The notes beneath the pieces were generated by a model. That model was given only the letters and a program-made list of their open reading frames with translations, was not told the DNA's origin and ran no database searches. The translations under genes and the position numbers were made by a program. A stretch of 64,000 nt of DNA from NCBI GenBank assembly GCA_913055805.1, contig CAJXLF010000006.1, forward strand, positions 171,337 through 235,336. Reading direction: 5' to 3'. Shown in pieces: positions 1 to 9,839 of this stretch. The stretch is from an uncultured Salinisphaerales bacterium. GTDB taxonomy: Bacteria; Pseudomonadota; Gammaproteobacteria; Nevskiales; CAJXLF01. The number at the start of each line of letters is the position of its first letter. The stretch's first letter is position 1.

Positions 1-1
1 A

Positions 2-256
2 GCCTCGATTGACGTCGACGGCGACGGAGATGTGGATGAGCACGATGTGATCACCGTAAACATAGACGGTACTGACGTGACCGTGCCCCCGGGCGGCCAG
101 CTGTCTGATGTCGGTATTATTCCCAGACCCACCATTCTGGTCGTACCCGGTCTTGGGCAGGAAAAGAAATACACCAGTGGCTCCACGGGCGATATCGGCA
201 TCATCACCGAACGAGGCTTTGACGAAGGTCGCCTGAACTGGCGGGAAATCCGTTGA
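2..256 (+). CDS. pilY1: PilY1-like pilus adhesin/assembly factor, C-terminal fragment
   Basis: The reading frame is open from the window edge, so only the last 84 or so residues are present and the start lies upstream. PilY1 is a large secreted, calcium-binding tip-associated factor of type IV pili that controls extension and retraction. The fragment begins with an acidic [12 protein letters not shown] loop of the calcium-binding (EF-hand-like) type and ends in a short basic tail with a Trp (GRLNWREIR), as PilY1 C-termini commonly do. It sits 35 bp upstream of pilE, the usual end of the fimT-pilV-pilW-pilX-pilY1-pilE cluster. The assignment rests on context and the calcium loop, because the conserved propeller is outside the window. 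Confidence 0.7.
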   Translation, partial: ASIDVDGDGDVDEHDVITVNIDGTDVTVPPGGQLSDVGIIPRPTILVVPGLGQEKKYTSGSTGDIGIITERGFDEGRLNWREIR

Positions 257-291
257 CCACCGGCACCTCAGTGACAGGAAAGGAAGAGACC

Positions 292-753
292 ATGCCTAAG
301 CATATGAAGGGCTTCACCCTGCTGGAACTGATGATCACGGTGATCATCATCGGCATATTGGCCAGTATTGCTTACCCCATCTATGCCGATTACCTGACCA
401 GATCCCGACGCGCAGACGGATTCGGCGCCATACAGCAATTCGCCGGCGCCATGGAAAGGTACTACACCGTTAACGGCAGCTATCTGGGCGCCGCCGCAAG
501 CACCCCCCTACCCGCTGCACCTATAGTTCCGGGCACCTTCATGAAGGCCACCGCGCCCCTCGATGGCAATGACGTTTATTACAACCTGACTATTCAGGCG
601 GCCACCGCTACGACTTTCACCCTGCGAGCCACACCGGTGAATGCCCAGGCTGGCGACGGCATTATCGAGATCACGCACACAGGCCGGCGCGGCTGGGATC
701 AGAATAACGACGGTGACACCACAGATGCCGGCGAGGACGACTGGCAGAAATAA
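292..753 (+). CDS. pilE: type IV minor pilin PilE
   Basis: A 153-residue prepilin. The leader MPKHMKG is followed by [10 protein letters not shown], so PilD should cleave after Gly7 and methylate Phe8; Glu at mature position 5 is present. The hydrophobic N-terminal helix covers about residues 8-30. The ATG at 292 is chosen because it directly follows an AGGAAAGGAAGAG ribosome-binding region and gives a leader of normal length; an upstream in-frame ATG at 253 would add a non-leader peptide. The protein contains no cysteine, so the usual C-terminal disulfide loop of minor pilins is absent. The C-terminus instead has an acidic [16 protein letters not shown] segment resembling a calcium loop. Context (pilY1, fimT) supports a role in the minor-pilin priming complex. 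Confidence 0.88.
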   Translation: MPKHMKGFTLLELMITVIIIGILASIAYPIYADYLTRSRRADGFGAIQQFAGAMERYYTVNGSYLGAAASTPLPAAPIVPGTFMKATAPLDGNDVYYNLTIQAATATTFTLRATPVNAQAGDGIIEITHTGRRGWDQNNDGDTTDAGEDDWQK

Positions 754-831
754 CCCGCTCGACTGGAGCCACTTGAAATCGGCCGAACCCGTCCTGTATA
801 AACTCAGAATCACAAAAATAAGAGTTAAAAC

Positions 832-1380
832 ATGCGCAACAACAACGGATACACGTTGTTGGAGTTGTTGGTGACTGTCGCGGTCGCTACCACTCTGGCA
901 ACGGTCGGGCTGCCCCGAATGAACACGTTTATTCTGAATAATCTCAGAGCTGCCGAGGTGAACGAATTCATCGCTACCATGGCATACGCACGCAGCGAAG
1001 CACTGAAACGTGGATATCGCGTCAGCCTTTGCAGGACAGCGGATAATGCCGCCCCGCTACCGACCTGTGGCACCGGCAATGGCTGGGAAGACGGCTGGAT
1101 CGTTTTCCGCGACGAAAACAGGAACAATCAACCCGATTCCGGCGCTGATATCCTGCTGGTTCACGAAGCACTCCACGCAAATACCACATTGCGTGGGGAT
1201 ACCAATGTAGCAACCCGGATCAGTTACGCGCCCAGTGGTCGCACGGCAGCCACGTTCGGTAACCTTGTGCGCTGTGATGAGCGCGGCCATTTGCAGTCGA
1301 GAGTCATTACCTTCCCGCTCAGTGGCCGCGTCAGAACATCCCCCGGCGAAGCCGATACCGACTGCACACCCTTAAACTAA
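832..1380 (+). CDS. fimT: GspH/FimT family type IV pseudopilin
   Basis: A 182-residue prepilin-type protein. The short leader MRNNNG is followed by YTLLELLVTV, including Glu5 of the mature protein, and then one hydrophobic helix. The mid-region GNGWEDGWIVFRDENRNNQPD is the signature of GspH/FimT/FimU pseudopilins (W-x-D-G-W-x-V-F-x-D). Members help initiate pilus or type II secretion pseudopilus assembly in the inner membrane. The gene lies 78 bp after pilE. Its last 9 bp, including the stop, overlap the 3' end of the convergent thiO. Which paralog it is (fimT or fimU) cannot be settled here. Confidence 0.85.
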   Translation: MRNNNGYTLLELLVTVAVATTLATVGLPRMNTFILNNLRAAEVNEFIATMAYARSEALKRGYRVSLCRTADNAAPLPTCGTGNGWEDGWIVFRDENRNNQPDSGADILLVHEALHANTTLRGDTNVATRISYAPSGRTAATFGNLVRCDERGHLQSRVITFPLSGRVRTSPGEADTDCTPLN

Positions 1381-2430
1381 TTGCGTCATGAGCCGTCCGA
1401 CGGTCGCCGGCGCCAGTGCAATGCCATTACGGTAATGACCACAGTTCAGCCACAGCCCCTCAATTCCCGGATGCGCTCCGACTGTCGGCACCCCGTCCGG
1501 ACTGCCCGGACGCAGGCCTGTCCAGTGTGCTTCAAGTTCACATTCCGCCAGCGCGGGTAACAGGCCTTCGGCGAAGGCCCGCAGTTCCTGTTTCACTTCC
1601 AGGGTCGGCGATTTGTTGAAGCCGTCATCTTCCATGGTGCTGCCGGCCAGAATGCGCCCGTCGCTTCGGGACACCAGATAACGGCGGCCCTGCAGAACCA
1701 TGTTTTGCAGCAAGGCCGTATCTTCCGGACGATACAACAGCATCTGTCCCTTGATCGGGCGGATATCCGGCCGCCAGGTACCACGCGGCAGCAGCTCCGG
1801 TGTCCAGGCGCCGGCGGCCAGTATCACCGTTTCTGAAGCAATGATTCCAGCGGCCGTTTCCACTCCGTTGATCGCAGCTTCTCCCAGCGCCAGCTTGCGC
1901 ACCGCAGTATGCGGCCGAACCTGCACACCGCGCTTTTCGAGCCCACGGATCAGCGCGCGCAGCAGCCTTGGCGTACGTACCTGGGCGACTTCCGGCATCA
2001 GCAAGGAGCGGCAATCTGTGGCCAGACCGGTGTATCGGGTTTGAGTATCGGCGGTACTGAGAAATTCATGAGCCACATGGTTGCGACCCAGCCAGGCCTG
2101 CGCCTGGTCATGCTCCCCATCATCCAGCAGCACCAGCAAACCCGACTGACGGTATTCGGGATCGATGCCGCTTGCACTCTGCAACTCATTACACAATGCC
2201 GGAAACATGGTCTGACTTTCTTTGGCCAGCGCCTGTACAGAATCGGGATAGCGCCACGGCCCCAGTGGAGAAAGTATGCCGGCAGCTGCCCAGGAGGCTT
2301 CCCTGCCCGGCTCCCCCTTGTCCAACACAAGAATGCTGCCGTGCCCCGCCTTGCTCAGTTCCCAGGCGGTCAACAAGCCGATGATGCCTGCGCCGACAAT
2401 CACAATGTCGGCATCACGGGATTCGCTCAT
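1372..2430 (-). CDS. thiO: glycine oxidase ThiO (FAD-dependent)
   Basis: A 352-residue FAD oxidoreductase of the DAO family. ThiO oxidises glycine to iminoglycine (dehydroglycine) for thiazole synthesis in thiamine biosynthesis. The N-terminal dinucleotide-binding motif IVIVGAGIIGLLTAWELSKAG is visible at residues 8-28, and the C-terminal GHYRNGIALAP segment is typical of ThiO. The ATG at 2430 is chosen because it gives the standard N-terminus 4 bp after the ispH stop; an upstream extension would run into ispH. The gene is the last of the ribF-ileS-lspA-ispH-thiO series. No thiamine riboswitch is visible upstream. thiG and thiS are not nearby. Confidence 0.9.
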   Translation of the reverse strand: MSESRDADIVIVGAGIIGLLTAWELSKAGHGSILVLDKGEPGREASWAAAGILSPLGPWRYPDSVQALAKESQTMFPALCNELQSASGIDPEYRQSGLLVLLDDGEHDQAQAWLGRNHVAHEFLSTADTQTRYTGLATDCRSLLMPEVAQVRTPRLLRALIRGLEKRGVQVRPHTAVRKLALGEAAINGVETAAGIIASETVILAAGAWTPELLPRGTWRPDIRPIKGQMLLYRPEDTALLQNMVLQGRRYLVSRSDGRILAGSTMEDDGFNKSPTLEVKQELRAFAEGLLPALAECELEAHWTGLRPGSPDGVPTVGAHPGIEGLWLNCGHYRNGIALAPATVGRLMTQLV

Positions 2431-2434
2431 GTAT

Positions 2435-3376
2435 TCAGGCTGTTCGTTGCAGTGCCCGGGGCAGGGAAAACACGATGTTTTCCTCACGACCCGGCAGTTC
2501 TTCGACCGTCTCGCCTCCCAGGGCCTCAAGACGCTCAATTACTCTCCGCACCAGGACTTCGGGGGCTGAAGCGCCTGCCGTCACGCCGACCGACTTCTTG
2601 TCTGCCAGCCACTCCGGCTGAATATCCTCCGGCCCATCCACCAGATAGCCGGGGATATTCTTTTGCTCTGCGATCTCGCGCAGACGGTTGGAATTGGAAC
2701 TGTTACGCGAACCCACCACCAGCAGAACATCGCAACGCTCCGCCAGCTCTTTCACCGCATCCTGCCGGTTCTGGGTGGCATAGCAGATATCGTTTTTCTT
2801 GGGCCCCTCGATCCGGGGAAAGCGTTCGCGCAGCGCATCAATCACACGAGCGGTGTCATCCATCGACAAGGTCGTCTGGGTGACATAGGCCAGGTGGCCA
2901 GGGTCCTTCACGGGAAGTCTGGCCACATCCTCTGGAGTTTCCACCAGGTAGATCTGCCCGCCCCTGGCATCATCAAACTGCCCCATGGTGCCTTCGACTT
3001 CCGGATGGCCGGCATGGCCGATCAACACCACCTCACGCCCTTCGCGTGAGTAACGTGTCACTTCTATGTGAACCTTGGTCACCAACGGGCAGGTGGCGTC
3101 AAACACCGTCAGCTGCCGATTGGCGGCATGCTCCCGCACAGCCTGGGAAACCCCATGAGCGCTGAAAATAACGGTGGCGCCTTCAGGCACCTCGTCGACT
3201 TCCTCGACGAAAATTGCGCCCCGCTCGCGCAGGCGCTCAACCACGAAACGGTTATGTACGACTTCATGACGCACGTAAATGGGTGGCTTCAGCTGTTCGA
3301 GTGCACGTTCAACGATCTCGATGGCCCGGTCCACGCCGGCACAGAAACCACGGGGATTGGCAAGAAGTATCTGCAT
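2435..3376 (-). CDS. ispH: 4-hydroxy-3-methylbut-2-enyl diphosphate reductase
   Basis: The final enzyme of the MEP isoprenoid pathway; it reduces HMBPP to IPP and DMAPP with a [4Fe-4S] cluster. The protein has 313 residues. All three cluster cysteines are visible: Cys12 in [10 protein letters not shown], one in [12 protein letters not shown], and one in [12 protein letters not shown]. The [10 protein letters not shown] and TAGASAP substrate-binding segments are intact. ispH starts 5 bp after the lspA stop and is followed 4 bp later by thiO, indicating one transcript. The fkpB-type isomerase often found between lspA and ispH is absent. The other iron-sulfur enzyme of the pathway, IspG, is encoded at 30138-31253. 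Confidence 0.97.
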   Translation of the reverse strand: MQILLANPRGFCAGVDRAIEIVERALEQLKPPIYVRHEVVHNRFVVERLRERGAIFVEEVDEVPEGATVIFSAHGVSQAVREHAANRQLTVFDATCPLVTKVHIEVTRYSREGREVVLIGHAGHPEVEGTMGQFDDARGGQIYLVETPEDVARLPVKDPGHLAYVTQTTLSMDDTARVIDALRERFPRIEGPKKNDICYATQNRQDAVKELAERCDVLLVVGSRNSSNSNRLREIAEQKNIPGYLVDGPEDIQPEWLADKKSVGVTAGASAPEVLVRRVIERLEALGGETVEELPGREENIVFSLPRALQRTA

Positions 3377-3381
3377 AAGAC

Positions 3382-3864
3382 TCAGTCGGCTTCCTGATGC
3401 TTGTGCTGCAAGACCATATCCAACATTAGCAGACCGGCGCCGATAACGATGGCGGAGTCAGCCACGTTGAAGGCCGGCCAATGCCACCCGGCCACGTGGA
3501 AATCAATGAAATCAACCACATAGCCACGAGTTGCCCGGTCAATCACATTACCCAGCGCCCCGCCCTGAATACAGACAAGACCTATGGCCACCAGCCGCTC
3601 ACCCGTCCGGTTCATGCGCAGCCAGACCAGCACGCCGATGCTGACTATCAGCCCCAGGGCAACGAAAAACAGTGGAGAAGCCCCACTGAGAATACTGAAC
3701 GCCGCACCAGTGTTGTGCATGCGTGTCAGATTCAGAAACGGCAGCAGCGGGATCACCTCATACACCTGCATGCCGCTGGCCACCAGCTGCTTGGTGACCT
3801 GATCCAGCACAATCACCGCCAGTGACAGCCACAACCAATACACGTTTTTATATTCAATGGGCAT
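3382..3864 (-). CDS. lspA: lipoprotein signal peptidase (signal peptidase II)
   Basis: A 160-residue inner-membrane aspartic protease that cleaves signal peptides of diacylated prolipoproteins. Four transmembrane segments are evident. The catalytic aspartates lie in [18 protein letters not shown] and FNVADSAI. The conserved NTGAAFS block is present. The ATG at 3864 is chosen because it lies 20 bp after the ileS stop and gives the normal family length; longer in-frame extensions would overlap ileS. Substrates in this window would include BamB and PilW, both with lipoboxes. Confidence 0.96.
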   Translation of the reverse strand: MPIEYKNVYWLWLSLAVIVLDQVTKQLVASGMQVYEVIPLLPFLNLTRMHNTGAAFSILSGASPLFFVALGLIVSIGVLVWLRMNRTGERLVAIGLVCIQGGALGNVIDRATRGYVVDFIDFHVAGWHWPAFNVADSAIVIGAGLLMLDMVLQHKHQEAD

Positions 3865-3884
3865 TCCGCAATCCTTGATGTCGA

Positions 3885-6677
3885 TCAGGCGCAGGCGCGA
3901 AGCTCGCCATCGCCTGCCACATTGGCAACACAGCGGCCGCAGAGTTCCGGATGGGCGGCATGCTGCCCGACATCTGCACGGCGGTGCCAGCATCGTACGC
4001 ACTTCGCGTGCTCGCTCTTGGCCGCGGCAATCCACAGGCCGGACATTTCCGTAGCCGCCGCATTACCCGGGCGCTGCGGCGCAGTAAAGAGTCTCGCCTC
4101 AGAAGTAATCAAGACAAAACGCAGCTCATCGCCAAGCACGTCGAGCGCCTCATGAATATTGGCTTCGCAATACAAATCAACCACGGCATCCAGCGAGGCG
4201 CCAATAACGTCATTACGGCGCAGAGTCTCCAGTTCCTTCTTGACGGCTTCGCGCACTTCGATAACGACTGACCAGTCCGGCGCCGCCTTCTTACTCGTAG
4301 GCAATTCATGCCAGGTTTTCAGCAACACCGAATCACCATCAGCACCCGCCAGGAACTGCCAGGCTTCGTCCGCTGTAAAACTCAGCACCGGTGCGATCCA
4401 GCGCACCAGGGCATGCGCCAGGTGATACAGCGCCGTCTGCGCTGAACGCCGGGCCAGACTGTCCGTACCTGTGGTATAGAGCCGGTCCTTGATGACATCC
4501 AGATAGAACCCGCCCATGTCCACCACGCAGAAGTTGTGCAGCTTCTGGTAAACCTTGTGGAACTCGAAGCTGTCGTAGGCCTGGCGGATTTCATCCTGCA
4601 ACTGTGCCGCGCGACTGAGCGCCCAGCGGTCCAGCGCCAGCATGTCGTCTGCCTGCACCGCATGCTGTTGCGGATCGAAACCATGCATATTGCCAAGCAG
4701 GAAACGCAGGGTATTGCGGATACGCCGGTAGGCATCGGCGGTGCGTTTCAGCAACTCGTCGGATACCGCGATCTCGCCACGATAGTCCGAAGCCGCCACC
4801 CACAGACGCAGCACGTCGGCGCCCAGCTGTTTCATTACTGATTGCGGCGCCACCACATTGCCCAGCGACTTGGACATCTTGTGACCCTTCTCGTCCACGG
4901 TGAAGCCGTGCGTCAGCACCGCCTTGTAGGGTGCATGCTCATACATGGCGACACTGGTCAGCAGCGAGGACTGGAACCAGCCGCGGTGCTGGTCGGAGCC
5001 TTCCAGATACAGGTCGGCCCTGCCTTCGGTACGCAGTTCCTCGCGATGCGCCGGCACGCATTCATGCACCACGCCCGAATCGAACCAGACGTCCAGAATA
5101 TCCGTAACCTTTTCGTATTCCCCGGCCGCATCGCCCAGCAGCGTTTCCGGCTGCAGATCAAACCAGGCTTCCAGTCCATCCTGCTCCACACGGTCGGCGA
5201 CGTCGCGCATGAGGCGCGCGCTGTCCGGGTGCAGATCCTGGTTCTGCCTGTCGATGAAAAGGGCAATCGGCACACCCCAGGTGCGCTGGCGGGAGATACA
5301 CCAGTCGGGCCGTCCCGCAACCATTTCGCGGATACGGTTTTCACCCCAGGCCGGCGTCCATTCCACCGCCTTGATTTCTTCCAGTGCCTGGTCGCGCAGG
5401 CTCTGCTTGTCCATGCTGATAAACCATTGCGGCGTGGCACGAAAAATCAGCGGTGTCTTGTGGCGCCAGCAATGCGGATAGCTGTGCTCCATCCTGGCCA
5501 GGTGCAGAAGATTGCCGCGTTCCCTGAGGGTATCGATCACCAGGTCGCTGGCCTTCCATACATGCTCACCGGCGAACAGCTCGGTATCCGGCAGATAACA
5601 GCCGTTGCCGCCCACCGGGTTGTCCATCGGTAGGTCATTGGCCAGGCCCACCTGATAGTCTTCCTGGCCATGCGCGGGCGCGGTATGCACCAGGCCGGTA
5701 CCCGCTTCCAGGCTCACGTGTTCGCCTGCCACCAGCGGTACCTGGCGGTCGTAGAATGGATGCTGCAGGCTCAGACCAAGCAGATCGACACCCTTGGCGC
5801 GGCCCACGACCTGCCAGTCCTCGATCCCCCAGCGCTGCATGCAGCTTTCTGCCAGATCGGCAGCCAGCAGCAGACGTTCATCGCCTGCCTGCACCAACAC
5901 ATATTCCAGATCCTCATGCACCGCCACCGCCCGGTTGGCCGGCAGGGTCCAGGGTGTGGTGGTCCAGATCACCACGGATACCGGTCCCTGCCCCTCTGCC
6001 GTCATATGCTGCTGCAGGGTGTCGACATCGGCCAGCGGGAAGCGTACGTCTATGGCCGGCGATGTCTTGTCCTGGTACTCGACCTCGGCCTCGGCCAGCG
6101 AGGAGCCGCAATCGATACACCAGTGCACCGGCTTGAAACCGCGCTGCACATGGCCGCGCTCGATGATCTTTGCCAGAGCACGCAGCTGATCGGCCTCAAA
6201 ACGCGGGTTCATGGTGAGATAGGGATTTTCCCAGTCGCCGATCACGCCCAGGCGGATGAAGTCCTCACGCTGACGATCCACCTGCTTGCCCGCATACTCG
6301 CGGCAGGCCTGGCGAAACGCGGCGGCATCGATCTTCTGGCCGACCTTGCCGACCTTTTTCTCCACCATCAGTTCGATGGGCAGGCCGTGACAGTCCCAGC
6401 CGGGCACATAGGGAGCGTCGTAACCGCTGAGGGTTTTCGACTTGACCACGATATCCTTCAGCACCTTGTTTACCGCATGGCCGATGTGAATATCGCCATT
6501 GGCGTAAGGCGGGCCATCCAGCAGCACGAAGCGCGGCCGTCCTTCGCCGGCGACCCGCAACTGCCGATACAGTCCGACTTCCGACCAGCGCTTGAGCATT
6601 TCCGGCTCACGCTGGGCAAGATTGGCCTTCATCGGGAAATCAGTTCCCGGCAGATTCAAAGTATCCTTGTAATCCAT
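3885..6677 (-). CDS. ileS: isoleucyl-tRNA synthetase
   Basis: A class I aminoacyl-tRNA synthetase of 930 residues that charges tRNA-Ile and edits Val. Visible landmarks are the HIGH-type signature in [16 protein letters not shown] (near residue 60), the KMSKS loop in [13 protein letters not shown], and the C-terminal zinc ribbon CVRCWHRR ... CGRCV (last 40 residues). This is the bacterial short-tail type with a zinc finger. It starts 9 bp after the ribF stop and is 20 bp from lspA, the conserved ribF-ileS-lspA order. No T-box or leader is expected or seen, because the gene lies inside an operon. Confidence 0.98.
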   Translation of the reverse strand: MDYKDTLNLPGTDFPMKANLAQREPEMLKRWSEVGLYRQLRVAGEGRPRFVLLDGPPYANGDIHIGHAVNKVLKDIVVKSKTLSGYDAPYVPGWDCHGLPIELMVEKKVGKVGQKIDAAAFRQACREYAGKQVDRQREDFIRLGVIGDWENPYLTMNPRFEADQLRALAKIIERGHVQRGFKPVHWCIDCGSSLAEAEVEYQDKTSPAIDVRFPLADVDTLQQHMTAEGQGPVSVVIWTTTPWTLPANRAVAVHEDLEYVLVQAGDERLLLAADLAESCMQRWGIEDWQVVGRAKGVDLLGLSLQHPFYDRQVPLVAGEHVSLEAGTGLVHTAPAHGQEDYQVGLANDLPMDNPVGGNGCYLPDTELFAGEHVWKASDLVIDTLRERGNLLHLARMEHSYPHCWRHKTPLIFRATPQWFISMDKQSLRDQALEEIKAVEWTPAWGENRIREMVAGRPDWCISRQRTWGVPIALFIDRQNQDLHPDSARLMRDVADRVEQDGLEAWFDLQPETLLGDAAGEYEKVTDILDVWFDSGVVHECVPAHREELRTEGRADLYLEGSDQHRGWFQSSLLTSVAMYEHAPYKAVLTHGFTVDEKGHKMSKSLGNVVAPQSVMKQLGADVLRLWVAASDYRGEIAVSDELLKRTADAYRRIRNTLRFLLGNMHGFDPQQHAVQADDMLALDRWALSRAAQLQDEIRQAYDSFEFHKVYQKLHNFCVVDMGGFYLDVIKDRLYTTGTDSLARRSAQTALYHLAHALVRWIAPVLSFTADEAWQFLAGADGDSVLLKTWHELPTSKKAAPDWSVVIEVREAVKKELETLRRNDVIGASLDAVVDLYCEANIHEALDVLGDELRFVLITSEARLFTAPQRPGNAAATEMSGLWIAAAKSEHAKCVRCWHRRADVGQHAAHPELCGRCVANVAGDGELRACA

Positions 6678-6686
6678 GTTCCCTAA

Positions 6687-7637
6687 TCAACCGTCCACAG
6701 GCGCCGCAAAATGCCTGCGCGCCTGTTCAATATCCTGTTCCATAGCGCGCTTAAGCTCGTCAACTGACTCGAAACGCGCCTCATCCCTAATAAAAACTTC
6801 CAGGTAAACCTGCAAATGCCGGCCGTAAAGATCACCGTCAAAATCAAACAGGTGTATCTCCAGCAAACAGGTCTTGCCATCTACCGTGGGCCGCACGCCC
6901 AGGTTTGCCACCCCCTGTTTTACAGTGCCGTCCATACCTTGCACGGTGACAGCGTACACACCAAAACGCGGTGCAGGTACGCGGCCCTTGCGACGGCCCA
7001 GCGCAATATTGGCCGTCGGAATACCCAGCGTACGCCCCAGCTGGCGTCCATGTTTGACCCTGCCGCTGATTCGGTACGGCCGCCCCAGCAGGCGCCTGGC
7101 GCCCTCGGCATCACCAGCGGCCAGACATTCACGCACTCCGGTGCTGCTGACCCGCTGTCCGTCCACTTCGTAGCTGTCCAGCTGCCGGACCGCAAAGTCA
7201 TGCTCCCTGCCCAGACGCTGGAGCAACTCAAAGTCGCCGCAACGTCCTTTGCCGAAACGGAAATCATCGCCGATTCCGACAACCCTGGCGTCCACGCCAT
7301 CGACCACGACGCGCCGCACGAACTCTTCAGCTTCCAGCGAAGCCAGCCGATCATTGAACGGCAGGCACAAAACACGATCCACGCCACAGGCCTGCAGGTC
7401 TTCGAGTTTCTCCCGCAGACTGGCCAGGCGCGGCGGCGCACCCCCGGCATCAAAATACTCACGCGGCGTAGGCTCGAATATCGTCACCAGCAAGGGCAGG
7501 TTCAGGCGATCCGCCTCGTCCCGCAGTCCCTGAAGGATGGCCTGGTGTCCCAGATGCACGCCATCGTAATTACCAATGGTCATCACACATCCGCGGTGCT
7601 CGGGACGCAAATTGTGCAAACCGCGGATGATTTCCAT
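6687..7637 (-). CDS. ribF: bifunctional riboflavin kinase / FAD synthetase
   Basis: A 316-residue bifunctional enzyme that phosphorylates riboflavin to FMN and adenylates FMN to FAD. The N-terminal nucleotidyltransferase domain shows MTIGNYDGVHLGHQ (about residues 19-32). The C-terminal flavokinase domain shows GRPYRISGRVKHGRQLGRTLG and IPTANI. It is the first gene of the ribF-ileS-lspA-ispH-thiO transcript, preceded by a promoter at 7712-7739. The FAD product is needed by ThiO downstream. Confidence 0.96.
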   Translation of the reverse strand: MEIIRGLHNLRPEHRGCVMTIGNYDGVHLGHQAILQGLRDEADRLNLPLLVTIFEPTPREYFDAGGAPPRLASLREKLEDLQACGVDRVLCLPFNDRLASLEAEEFVRRVVVDGVDARVVGIGDDFRFGKGRCGDFELLQRLGREHDFAVRQLDSYEVDGQRVSSTGVRECLAAGDAEGARRLLGRPYRISGRVKHGRQLGRTLGIPTANIALGRRKGRVPAPRFGVYAVTVQGMDGTVKQGVANLGVRPTVDGKTCLLEIHLFDFDGDLYGRHLQVYLEVFIRDEARFESVDELKRAMEQDIEQARRHFAAPVDG

Positions 7638-7711
7638 GAACAGACCTGAGTTGGCGCCGTTTTTTAACCCTTGTCGCTCTGCTTAACAGGCGCTTCAAGA
7701 TGCAAGCGGCA

Positions 7712-7739
7712 ATTATACCGACCTGCGCCTCGAAGTCAG
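7712..7739 (-). promoter_or_regulatory. sigma-70 promoter for ribF-ileS-lspA-ispH-thiO
   Basis: On the minus strand a perfect TATAAT (7717-7712) lies 16 bp after CTGACT (7739-7734, 4 of 6 to TTGACA). The predicted start is near 7705, giving a 5' UTR of about 68 nt before ribF. It falls in the only sizeable gap between murJ and ribF. The -35 match is modest. Confidence 0.6.
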
Positions 7740-7761
7740 TAAGCTTCAGTGAAATCGAGGC

Positions 7762-9315
7762 TTAATGATGCAGGAGATGCCGGGGCCGCACACCGCAGAG
7801 AAACAGGACGGCAAAATACGTAGCACCGCCGGCCAGAATGACTTCGACCAGCAGAATAATCCGGGCCCAAAGATCCATGGCGAACCAGTTTGCCAGATCG
7901 CCACTCAGCCACAGCAACACCGTGGCCATGGCGATGCTGGCCATCGTCACCTGCAAGCCCAGGCGCCCCCAGCCCGCCAGCGGCCGGTAAACCCCGTCGC
8001 GCCGCAGGCGGCGATACAGCAGCCCGGCATTGACGAAAGCGCCCATGGATGTCGCCAGTGCCAAACCGGCGTGCGGCGCAACCCAGCCCAGCTGCAGGAT
8101 GGTGAGCACGAACGTCACGTTCAGGACCATGTTGGTGGCCATGGCCACGATGCCGAAGCGTACAGGCGTGCTGGTGTCCTGCCGCGAGTAGAAGCCGGGC
8201 AGCAGAACCTTGACCATGGAAAAGCCCATGAAGCCGAAAGCGTAGGCCATCAGGCTGTAACGGGTCATGTTCACATCGTCGGGACTGAAAGCGTTGTACT
8301 GGAATAGCGTGGTGATAAGCGGACCGGACAGCAGGAACAATCCCACCATGGCCGGGGTACCGATCATGATCAGCAGGCGCAGGGCCCAGTCCAGCATGGC
8401 ATTGAAGGCCTCGCTGGAGGCTTCCGCGTGGCGCGCCGACAGGCTGGGCAGAATAACCGTGGCCAGCGCGATGCTGAAAATACCCAGCGGGAATTCCATC
8501 AGGCGGTCGGAGTAGTACAGCCAGCTGACACTGCCAGTGATCAGGAAGGAAGCCACCAGGGTATCCAGCAGCATGTTGATCTGCGCCACCGAGGAACCAA
8601 ACAGTACCGGTAGCATGAGACGGATAATGCGCCGCACTTTCTCATGCGCCCAGCCCCAACGTGGACGCGGCATCAGTCCCAATCTGGCAAGGAACGGCAA
8701 CTGTATGCCCAGTTGCACGATACCCGCCGCCAGCACACCCAACGCCAGCGCCATCACCGGTTGCTCAAAACGCGGTGACAACCAGAGCGCCGCACTGATC
8801 AGGCAGAGATTCAGAAACACCGGTGTAAAGGCCGGCACGGCAAAACGTCCGTAAGTATTGAGAATGCCGCCGGCAAAGGCGGTCAGGGAAATAAACAACA
8901 GATACGGAAAGGTAAAGCGCAGCATGGCTGAGCTCATTTCGAACTTGTTGCCGTCATCCACAAAGCCGGGGGCGAAAATCATCACCAGTACCGGTGCGGC
9001 CAGCACACCCGCCAATGTGATGACCGCCAGAATGCCCCCCAGTGTGCCCGCGACTACGTCCACCAGTTCTTTCACCTCTTCCGGGTTCTGGCTTCGGGTA
9101 GCGCTCAGCACTGGAACAAAGGCCTGCGAGAAGGCCCCCTCGGCGAACAGCCTGCGACCGAAATTGGGGATCTTGAAAGCCACGAGAAAGGCATCCATAC
9201 CCGCGCTGGCCGCAAAAAGCGTTGCCAGCAGCACGTCGCGCACCAGGCCCAGCACCCGCGAAATCAGGGTCATGCAACTGACAACGAAGGTAGAGCGCAA
9301 CAGGGTCGACGTCAT
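7762..9315 (-). CDS. murJ: lipid II flippase MurJ
   Basis: A 517-residue polytopic MOP-superfamily membrane protein that flips lipid II across the inner membrane for peptidoglycan synthesis. The N-terminal signature SRVLGLVRDVLLA and the downstream FKIPNFGRRLFAEGAFSQAF loop are diagnostic of MurJ/MviN, and about 14 hydrophobic segments follow. It is divergent from rpsT and followed by ribF after 124 bp, the order known in P. aeruginosa. Its own promoter should lie in 9316-9396, where a TATGAT hexamer is seen on the minus strand (9368-9363) without a clear -35. Confidence 0.96.
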   Translation of the reverse strand: MTSTLLRSTFVVSCMTLISRVLGLVRDVLLATLFAASAGMDAFLVAFKIPNFGRRLFAEGAFSQAFVPVLSATRSQNPEEVKELVDVVAGTLGGILAVITLAGVLAAPVLVMIFAPGFVDDGNKFEMSSAMLRFTFPYLLFISLTAFAGGILNTYGRFAVPAFTPVFLNLCLISAALWLSPRFEQPVMALALGVLAAGIVQLGIQLPFLARLGLMPRPRWGWAHEKVRRIIRLMLPVLFGSSVAQINMLLDTLVASFLITGSVSWLYYSDRLMEFPLGIFSIALATVILPSLSARHAEASSEAFNAMLDWALRLLIMIGTPAMVGLFLLSGPLITTLFQYNAFSPDDVNMTRYSLMAYAFGFMGFSMVKVLLPGFYSRQDTSTPVRFGIVAMATNMVLNVTFVLTILQLGWVAPHAGLALATSMGAFVNAGLLYRRLRRDGVYRPLAGWGRLGLQVTMASIAMATVLLWLSGDLANWFAMDLWARIILLVEVILAGGATYFAVLFLCGVRPRHLLHH

Positions 9316-9396
9316 TGAGATGTAAAAACTCTTGCAGATCTTGGGTCTTACAGGCTGAAGGCATCATACCGCATCGCCGCAATTGCGCGCCCGGCA

Positions 9397-9425
9397 TTGA
9401 CAAAGCACGTCAAAATCAAGAAAAT
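9397..9425 (+). promoter_or_regulatory. rpsT promoter
   Basis: A consensus TTGACA (9397-9402) is followed after 17 bp by GAAAAT (9420-9425, 4 of 6). A GC-rich ACGCGCCC discriminator follows, as is common in stringently controlled ribosomal-protein promoters. The predicted start is near 9432, giving a leader of about 70 nt before rpsT. Confidence 0.6.
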
Positions 9426-9504
9426 ACGCGCCCTTTACTGCCTTCCGGCCGGTGCCGGGGCAATCTTCTGAATCAGATCAGAAATCCAGTACACAGGAGC
9501 TGTT

Positions 9505-9768
9505 GTGGCCAATTCACCGCAAGCCAGAAAACGTGCCCGCCAGGCAGAAGACCGCCGTAAGCACAATGTCACCCTGCGCTCGAAGATGCGCACTTCCGTC
9601 AAGAAAGTTGTCAACGCTATTGGCGCCGGCGACAAGGAAGCAGCCACCGCTGCCTACAAGGAAGCCGTGCCGCTGGTCGACAACATGGCGCGCAAAGGCA
9701 TCATCCACAGCAACAAGGCCGCCCGTCACAAGAGCCGCCTGAACGCCCAGATCAAGGAAATGTCCTGA
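9505..9768 (+). CDS. rpsT: 30S ribosomal protein S20
   Basis: The 87-residue primary 16S rRNA-binding protein of the small subunit. The sequence [15 protein letters not shown] is typical, followed by a basic helical core ([27 protein letters not shown]). The start codon is GTG, with an AGGAG site 5 bp upstream (CAGGAGCTGTT). A weak start codon is also a feature of E. coli rpsT, where it takes part in translational autocontrol. The gene is monocistronic: promoter at 9397, terminator at 9787. Confidence 0.97.
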   Translation: MANSPQARKRARQAEDRRKHNVTLRSKMRTSVKKVVNAIGAGDKEAATAAYKEAVPLVDNMARKGIIHSNKAARHKSRLNAQIKEMS

Positions 9769-9786
9769 TAGGGATTCGCTGAAATG

Positions 9787-9813
9787 AAAAAACCGGCCGA
9801 GGCCGGTTTTTTT
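9787..9813 (+). terminator. bidirectional intrinsic terminator between rpsT and proB
   Basis: A CCGGC-CGAG-GCCGG hairpin (9793-9806) is flanked by an A run on the left and a T7 run on the right. It can therefore end rpsT on the plus strand and proB on the minus strand (proB stops at 9840). Confidence 0.88.
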
Positions 9814-9839
9814 GTGTCCGCTTTCCAGACGAACCGGAG

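Noticed and set aside
1372..2538. Longer thiO start at 2538 overlapping ispH
   Set aside because: The extra 36 residues are antisense-like basic/Cys-rich sequence in ispH, and the FAD-binding motif position fits the 2430 start.
1909..2883. Long plus-strand reading frame (324 codons) opposite thiO and ispH
   Set aside because: It is antisense to two clearly conserved genes, has Pro/Arg-rich low-information sequence and no family features; it is an artefact of GC-rich codons.
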